Source: Bacteroidota bacterium (GTDB lineage: Bacteria > Bacteroidota > Bacteroidia > Bacteroidales > FEN-979). Taken from it: a stretch of 23,688 nucleotides of DNA. The position numbers were made by a program, and so were the translations under genes. Below, in pieces: positions 23,572 through 23,688 of this stretch; the first letter of the stretch is position 1, and the number at the start of each line of letters is the position of its first letter. Under the pieces are notes generated by a model that was not told the origin of the DNA, searched no databases, and worked only from the letters and a program-made list of their open reading frames with translations. Location: contig JAPLDN010000266.1 in NCBI GenBank assembly GCA_026391755.1, forward strand, positions 1 to 23,688, read 5' to 3'.

Positions 23572-23688
23572 TACCACCACCTTATCCCTGAGAGCCGGCA
23601 TAATTCCATCCTGGAAAGAAGCAGGTTATATTCGTACTGGAGGCGGCTCAGCTGGGCATCTTTATAATTGGTTATGGATGTAAGCAGG
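23571..23688 (-). CDS. C-terminus of a TolC-like outer-membrane efflux protein (partial)
   Basis: An open minus-strand frame enters from the right edge and ends at the TAA (TTA at 23571-23573). About 38 residues are visible: TSITNYKDAQLSRLQYEYN, then LLLSRMELCRLSG and a short end IRWW. The pattern N-Y-x-D-A-Q, a hydrophobic heptad, then YNLLLSRxELxRLSG is the last helix of TolC/OEP-family proteins, where the N-Y/V-x-D-A-Q stretch is a typical internal repeat feature. Such proteins form the outer-membrane duct of tripartite efflux or type I secretion systems. The remainder of the gene, and any membrane-fusion or pump gene, is outside the window. Short length limits certainty. Confidence 0.65.
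   Translation of the reverse strand, partial: LLTSITNYKDAQLSRLQYEYNLLLSRMELCRLSGIRWW

Overview
The window looks like a chromosomal segment of an anaerobic or facultative member of the Bacteroidota, probably a Bacteroidales-type environmental lineage. The evidence is three proteins with type IX secretion (T9SS) C-terminal sorting domains, several -7 promoter boxes of the Bacteroidota form TAnnTTTG, a gingipain-family (C25) protease, a broken small protein of the PID-CTERM type, and a large activase typical of strict anaerobes. No rRNA, tRNA, CRISPR array, insertion sequence or phage gene is visible. All identifications are by eye from motifs; no database search was run.

Layout. Positions 2-463 (+) hold the C-terminus of a T9SS-exported protein, then an OsmC-type peroxidase (556-990, +). 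Its end overlaps, tail to tail, a 1413-residue double activase of the 2-hydroxyacyl-CoA dehydratase system (965-5206, -). Next on the minus strand come a secreted dienelactone-hydrolase-like enzyme (5284-6114) and a four-helix membrane protein (6225-6611). A tight minus-strand operon follows, read from 13871 down to 6656: C25 protease with PKD and T9SS domains, GH29 alpha-L-fucosidase, and a multidomain GH31 enzyme. The protease and fucosidase genes overlap by 4 bases, and the GH31 gene starts 5 bases after the fucosidase stop. This reads as a small glycoprotein- or glycan-degrading unit. The GH31 motifs and the fucosidase partner recall the Pedobacter GH31 alpha-galactosidases rather than alpha-glucosidases.

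A 191-base divergent region leads to a plus-strand respiratory operon (14063-19468): a periplasmic helical protein, a one-piece cytochrome b with b6-type haem spacing, a Tat-exported Rieske protein, an eight-haem cytochrome c fused to HEAT and TPR repeats, and an outer-membrane beta-barrel. It looks like a quinol-oxidising bc complex in which a multihaem protein stands where cytochrome c1 would be. Two of its junctions are ATGA overlaps. A (TTACGAT)x4 heptamer tandem repeat sits in front of the Rieske gene.

Downstream are a T9SS-exported surface protein (19501-21756), a short PID-CTERM-like gene broken by one apparent extra C in a C5 run (21764-22019), and, in inverted orientation, a same-length paralogue of the beta-barrel (22128-22889, -). 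The window ends with a small conserved protein (23193-23504, +), its terminator, and the last 38 codons of a TolC-like efflux protein on the minus strand (23571-23688). No stretch over 300 bases lacks a gene.
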